A model generated the notes under the pieces. It saw only the letters and a list, made by a program, of their open reading frames with translations. It was not told the DNA's origin and did no database searches. From the NCBI GenBank assembly GCA_016926315.1, contig JAFGOU010000555.1, positions 1 through 17,929 on the forward strand: a stretch of 17,929 bases of DNA. The letters run 5' to 3'. The stretch is from Chitinispirillaceae bacterium. GTDB taxonomy: Bacteria > Fibrobacterota > Chitinivibrionia > Chitinivibrionales > Chitinispirillaceae. The position numbers were made by a program, and so were the translations under genes. This document shows positions 17,159 through 17,929 of this stretch, in pieces; the first letter of the stretch is position 1, and each line of letters starts with the position of its first letter.

Positions 17159-17168
17159 GCCTTATTCC

Positions 17169-17929
17169 ATGGAACACGATAGTGACCCGAATGAACAGGT
17201 AAGCGTCCGCGCGGCCAAGATCGACCTTCTCCGCAAGGCCGGGGTCAACCCCTTTGCCGAACGGTTCGAGCGGACCCACCGTTTGCATGAGGCGGCCGAG
17301 CTTGCCGACGGCATTGCGCCGGTGTCGGTTGCCGGGCGTATCGTTTCGCTGCGCTATTTCGGCAAGCTGGCGTTCGGGCATCTGTACGATCTTGAAGGCA
17401 GGCTGCAGTTCGCCCTGCAGAAAAACAAGCTCGGGGAGCAGTTTGACCTTTTCAAGAACGCGGTTGACATAGGCGATTTCGTCGGGGTTGCCGGCGCCAT
17501 GATCACCACCAAAACCGGCGAGAAAACCATCGACGTCGACGGGGTTACCTTTCTTTCCAAGTCATTGCGTCCCTTGCCGGAGAAATTCCACGGGCTGACC
17601 GATCCCGAGCTGCGGCTCCGGCGCAGGTACCTTGACCTGATCACCACGCCCGAGTCCAGGGAGCGGTTCAGGAAGCGGACGCGGATCATCAGGACCATCC
17701 GTGATTTTCTTGACTGTAACGGGTTTCTGGAGATCGACACCCCGGCGCTTTCCAACAAGGCGTGCGGCGCGCTTGCCCGGCCGTTTGTTACGCACAACAA
17801 CGCGCTCGATATCGACGTGTACCTGCGCATCGCGCCCGAAACCTATCTCAAGCGCGCCATTGCCGGCGGGTTCGACCGGGTGTACGAGTTCGCGCGCAGT
17901 TTCCGCAACGAGGGGGTGGATGCGTCGCA
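17169..17929 (+). CDS. lysS: Lysyl-tRNA synthetase, class II (5' part)
   Basis: The first 253 codons are present; the gene runs off the right edge. LysRS charges tRNA-Lys in the cytoplasm. The N-terminal helix and anticodon-binding OB fold are seen: [37 protein letters not shown], and [19 protein letters not shown]. The start of the catalytic domain follows with motif 1 ([16 protein letters not shown]), [31 protein letters not shown] and motif 2 ([13 protein letters not shown]). All are in the normal order and spacing of bacterial Lys[10 protein letters not shown] replaces the more common GGAxARPF, a minor variant. A sampled line (17581-17640) is about 63% GC, like the NRPS region and unlike the adjacent HD/ATPase operon. 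It is divergent from that operon and functionally unrelated. Confidence 0.95.
   Translation, partial: MEHDSDPNEQVSVRAAKIDLLRKAGVNPFAERFERTHRLHEAAELADGIAPVSVAGRIVSLRYFGKLAFGHLYDLEGRLQFALQKNKLGEQFDLFKNAVDIGDFVGVAGAMITTKTGEKTIDVDGVTFLSKSLRPLPEKFHGLTDPELRLRRRYLDLITTPESRERFRKRTRIIRTIRDFLDCNGFLEIDTPALSNKACGALARPFVTHNNALDIDVYLRIAPETYLKRAIAGGFDRVYEFARSFRNEGVDAS

Larger units (their letters stand above)
16803..17168. other. Divergent intergenic region between the HD/ATPase operon and lysS
   Basis: No gene was found in these 366 bases. The region is AT-rich and should hold promoters for both directions. Visible: a 5-bp inverted repeat TCCCC/GGGGA (16901-16920) around an AT-rich core with TATAAT on the plus strand and TATTAT nearby on the minus strand; GTATTTTCACC twice (16935-16945 and 17121-17131) and a third near copy TATTTTTCACCG (17135-17146); a T9 tract (17047-17055); and a consensus -35 hexamer TTGACA (17072-17077) without a good -10 at normal spacing. 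Confidence 0.6.

Overview
The window reads as a Gram-negative bacterial chromosome. A Tat-dependent lipoprotein points to an outer-membrane organism. The DAHP synthase carries a C-terminal chorismate mutase, the fusion order usual in Bacteroidota and related FCB-group phyla. The flanking DNA is about 63% GC in sampled lines. I cannot name the genus. I see no CRISPR array, tRNA, rRNA, transposase or integrase.

Left part (1-9202, all minus strand): a compact biosynthetic operon. In transcription order it encodes a Tat-exported nitroreductase/SagB-like lipoprotein, an Sfp-type phosphopantetheinyl transferase, and a giant hybrid NRPS-PKS that runs off the left edge. The synthetase reads A-PCP-KS-AT-ACP-C-PCP-TE. 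Its only A domain carries a serine-like specificity code and its AT carries the malonyl-type HAFH motif. There is no ketoreductase, and the C-PCP module has no A domain. The transferase stop codon abuts the synthetase start codon (TGAATG), so the enzyme that activates the carrier proteins is translationally coupled to its substrate.

Middle (9203-10923): a 483-base divergent intergenic region with a 14-bp perfect palindrome and hairpins, then a plus-strand bifunctional DAHP synthase/chorismate mutase that starts with GTG. It is followed by a short convergent spacer with one terminator-like hairpin per strand.

Right part (10924-16802, minus strand): an AT-richer two-gene operon with an ATGA overlap. 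The first gene encodes a 594-aa HD-domain phosphohydrolase-like protein. The second encodes a 1365-aa protein with two KaiC/RecA-like P-loop ATPase domains followed by a domain that reads like an ABC-type solute-binding protein, but internal and without a signal peptide. I do not recognise this combination. It is the best candidate in the window for an undescribed system: a possible cytoplasmic ligand sensor linked to ATPases and an HD hydrolase.

Right edge (17169-17929, plus): the 5' part of lysS (class II lysyl-tRNA synthetase), a GC-rich housekeeping gene, diverging from the HD/ATPase operon across a 366-base spacer.
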